Source: CBDAPX01 sp965198725 (GTDB lineage Bacteria; Pseudomonadota; Alphaproteobacteria; Rhodobacterales; Rhodobacteraceae). From it: DNA of 64,000 bases. Below are positions 62,150-64,000 of this stretch, in pieces (the stretch's first letter is position 1; every line of letters starts with the position of its first letter). The stretch covers positions 1,736,001 through 1,800,000 of the forward strand of contig CBDAPX010000001.1 in NCBI GenBank assembly GCA_965198725.1, in the 5' to 3' direction. The translations under genes and the position numbers were made by a program. Under the pieces are notes generated by a model. The model made no database searches, was not told the origin of the DNA, and worked only from the letters and a program-made list of their open reading frames with translations.

Positions 62150-63400
62150 ATGGCGGCTCCGGGCGAAAACCTCAAAATAGATGGCGCGCGGCTGTGGGAC
62201 AGCCTGATGGAAATGGCCAAGATCGGGCCCGGAATTGCCGGTGGCAACAACCGGCAGACCTTGACGGATGAGGATGCCGAAGGCCGGGCGCTGTTCCAGA
62301 CATGGTGCGAGGCTGCGGGGTGCTCTATGGGATTGGACAGCATGGGCAACATGTTTGCGCGGCGCGAAGGAACCGACCCGGACGCCTTGCCGGTTTATGT
62401 CGGCTCTCATCTGGATACTCAGCCTACGGGCGGCAAATATGATGGCGTTTTAGGGGTTTTGGGCGGATTGGAAGTGATCCGCACGCTGAACGATCTCGGC
62501 ATCCGAACCAAGCATCCCATCGTGGTGACCAATTGGACCAATGAGGAAGGAACCCGCTATGCGCCGGCGATGCTGTCCTCGGGCGTGTTTGCGGGCAAAC
62601 ACACGGAAGACTGGGCCAAGGACCGTGTGGATGCCGATGGCAAGCGGTTTGGCGATGAGTTGAAGCGCATCGGCTGGGAAGGGGACGAACCCGTGGGCCA
62701 GCGCGACATGAAAGCGTTTTTTGAATTGCACATTGAACAGGGCCCAATTCTGGAAGCTGAGGGCAAGGATATCGGCGTGGTTACCCATGGGCAGGGGCTG
62801 CGCTGGATCGAATGCACGGTGACGGGCAAAGAGAGCCATACCGGGTCCACGCCGATGTCGATGCGCAAGAATGCCGGGCGTGGATTGGCACTGGTGACCG
62901 AGCTGTCGCATGAGATCACGATGAAGAACCAGCCCAATGCGGTGGGCGCGATCGGGCATATCGATGTCTATCCCAATTCGCGCAACATCATCCCGGGCAA
63001 GGTGGTCTTTACCGTCGATATGCGGACCCATCTTCTGGATAAACTCAACGGTATGGTGGATGAGTTCATGGAACGTGCGCCGCAGCTTTGTGCTGATATC
63101 GGGACAGAGTTTTCCTGCGAGATCGTGGGCCAGTTTGATCCGCCGGCCTTTGACGAGGATTGCGTTGGGGCCGTCCGGGCAGCGGCAGAGCGGCTGGGTT
63201 ATACGCATATGGATATCGTGTCTGGGGCTGGGCATGATGCGTGCTGGATCAACGACGTGGCGCCGACGGCTATGGTGATGTGCCCATGTGTTGATGGGTT
63301 ATCGCATAACGAGGCCGAAGAGATATCGCCGGAATGGGCGGCGGCGGGCACCAATGTGCTGTTTCATGCGGTCGTTGAGACGGCGGAGATCGTGGATTAG
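62150..63400 (+). CDS. Zn-dependent N-carbamoyl amidohydrolase (beta-ureidopropionase type)
   Basis: About 416 residues from ATG 62150; ATG 62135 and 62084 are in frame but have poorer ribosome sites. It belongs to the M20/hydantoinase-carbamoylase family: the first metal motif in VYVGSHLDTQPTGGKYDGVL, VVTNWTNEEGTRYAPAMLSS with the catalytic Glu pair, FFELHIEQGPILE, and the dimer-domain residues in SHTGSTPMSMRKNAGR. In the reductive pyrimidine pathway such enzymes hydrolyse N-carbamoyl-beta-alanine to beta-alanine, CO2 and ammonia. The dihydropyrimidinase gene follows on the same strand and a RutR box precedes it, which supports that role over D-/L-hydantoin use. Confidence 0.92.
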   Translation: MAAPGENLKIDGARLWDSLMEMAKIGPGIAGGNNRQTLTDEDAEGRALFQTWCEAAGCSMGLDSMGNMFARREGTDPDALPVYVGSHLDTQPTGGKYDGVLGVLGGLEVIRTLNDLGIRTKHPIVVTNWTNEEGTRYAPAMLSSGVFAGKHTEDWAKDRVDADGKRFGDELKRIGWEGDEPVGQRDMKAFFELHIEQGPILEAEGKDIGVVTHGQGLRWIECTVTGKESHTGSTPMSMRKNAGRGLALVTELSHEITMKNQPNAVGAIGHIDVYPNSRNIIPGKVVFTVDMRTHLLDKLNGMVDEFMERAPQLCADIGTEFSCEIVGQFDPPAFDEDCVGAVRAAAERLGYTHMDIVSGAGHDACWINDVAPTAMVMCPCVDGLSHNEAEEISPEWAAAGTNVLFHAVVETAEIVD

Positions 63401-63465
63401 GGGGCGCTGCCCCCGCGACCCTGCGGGCCGCGCCCCCGGGGTATTTGGAACAAGAAAGAAGCCGG
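63401..63465. repeat. roseobacter-type GC-rich intergenic repeat
   Basis: The 87 bases between the two hydrolase genes contain GGGGCGCTGCCCCC, GGGCCGCGCCCCCGGGG and then GTATTTGGAACAAGAAAGAAG. This combination is a familiar dispersed intergenic motif in Rhodobacteraceae genomes. A partial second version (GAGTATTTGAAAAGAGAAGA) is at about 61276-61295. The GC-rich part can fold into a hairpin. Confidence 0.55.
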
Positions 63466-63487
63466 CGCGGTTTCAGGGAGACAAGAT

Positions 63488-64000
63488 ATGAGCACTGTGA
63501 TCAAGAACGGCACAATCGTGACGGCCGATTTGACCTATAAGGCGGATGTCCTTGTGGAGAACGGGGTCATTGCGGAGATTGGAGCGAACCTGTCAGGTGG
63601 CACTGAGTTGGATGCGACGGGCTGTTACGTGATGCCCGGTGGGATTGATCCCCATGTGCATTTGGAAATGCCATTCATGGGCACCTATTCGTCGGATGAT
63701 TTTGAGAGTGGGACGCGCGCGGGGTTGGCCGGGGGCACGACGATGGTGGTGGATTTCTGTCTGCCAAACCAGGGAGAGAGCTTGTTGGACGCGATCAAGC
63801 GCTGGGACAACAAATCGACTCGGGCCAATTGCGATTATTCCTTTCACATGGCGGTGACCTGGTGGGGGGAACAGGTTTTCAACGACATGCAGACCGTGGT
63901 GCAGGATCGGGGGATCAACACGTTCAAGCATTTCCTGGCCTATAAGGGCGCATTGATGGTGAATGACGACGAGCTTTTTGCCTCGTTCAACCGGCTGTCA
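63488..64000 (+). CDS. hydA: dihydropyrimidinase, 5' part
   Basis: 171 codons from ATG 63488 are visible; the gene runs off the right edge. The start STVIKNGTIVTADLTYKADV and the metal motif GGIDPHVHLEMPFMGTYSSD are typical of dihydropyrimidinase/hydantoinase. TFKHFLAYKGALMVNDDEL carries the Lys that is carboxylated to bridge the two metal ions. The enzyme opens dihydrouracil or dihydrothymine to the N-carbamoyl amino acid, which the upstream amidohydrolase then cleaves. The two genes are 87 bases apart and presumably share the RutR-controlled promoter. Confidence 0.94.
   Translation, partial: MSTVIKNGTIVTADLTYKADVLVENGVIAEIGANLSGGTELDATGCYVMPGGIDPHVHLEMPFMGTYSSDDFESGTRAGLAGGTTMVVDFCLPNQGESLLDAIKRWDNKSTRANCDYSFHMAVTWWGEQVFNDMQTVVQDRGINTFKHFLAYKGALMVNDDELFASFNRLS

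Overview
The window reads as chromosome of an alphaproteobacterium of the Rhodobacteraceae (Roseobacter group). This rests on the protein style of the housekeeping genes, the RelA/SpoT, pdxJ, acpS, lepB, rnc order, an aa3-type ctaD, the roseobacter-style intergenic repeat near 63.4 kb, and a reductive pyrimidine catabolism locus with a RutR box. The number of insertion sequences, broken genes and rearrangement scars would suit an IS-rich polar genus such as Octadecabacter, but the sequence alone does not fix the genus.

Layout. 1-5.5 kb: a tightly overlapping housekeeping operon (rsh end, DUF2062, pdxJ, LysE-type exporter, acpS, lepB, rnc). 5.5-8.1 kb: a gene remnant and two abutting IS3-family copies that appear to have joined rnc to an unrelated place, because era, its usual follower, is missing. 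8.1-17.6 kb: carA, a broken small exported protein, a YqeY-like protein, DUF2244, ctaD with a terminator and a putative Fnr-type box, a HIT protein, lipB, tRNA-Leu(GAG), and a LysR regulator followed by an ADP-forming acyl-CoA synthetase.

17.6-52.1 kb is a large accessory region for the cell envelope. It starts with a minus-strand operon of an exported MORN-repeat protein, an exported WG-repeat protein and a membrane-anchored STAND ATPase with a beta-propeller. Next to it are two tandem exported MEMO-CapA fusion proteins and a second MORN protein. Then come a type I secretion system with its RTX substrate, two OmpA-like proteins, an acyltransferase, a STAS/nucleotidyltransferase-like protein, a cellulose-synthase-like glycosyltransferase, two DUF3131 proteins, a CsgG-like lipoprotein, an exported caspase-like protein and a second, truncated secretion ABC/HlyD pair. 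I read it as a surface polysaccharide/adhesin/secretion locus. The secretion ATPases carry a C-terminal extension resembling an RsbW-type anti-sigma ATPase fold, and the locus also encodes a STAS domain, which suggests partner-switching control.

52.3-58.0 kb is an RND efflux operon, interrupted by a full IS copy with a 3-bp target duplication and by a nonsense codon. 58.1-61.2 kb holds a DsbA/FrnE-like protein, a META-domain protein, a cupin and a frameshifted TIGR03084-like protein. 61.3-64.0 kb is the pyrimidine locus: a frameshifted RutR-like regulator, a perfect RutR operator, a carbamoyl-amidohydrolase and the start of dihydropyrimidinase.

A striking general feature is gene inactivation. 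I count six genes with a single net frameshift, one with a pair of compensating shifts, four with in-frame stops (one of these also carries a frameshift), one IS-interrupted gene and one IS-truncated gene. Some indels lie in short homopolymers and could be sequencing errors. The nonsense codons and IS insertions are not that kind of error and point to real decay.
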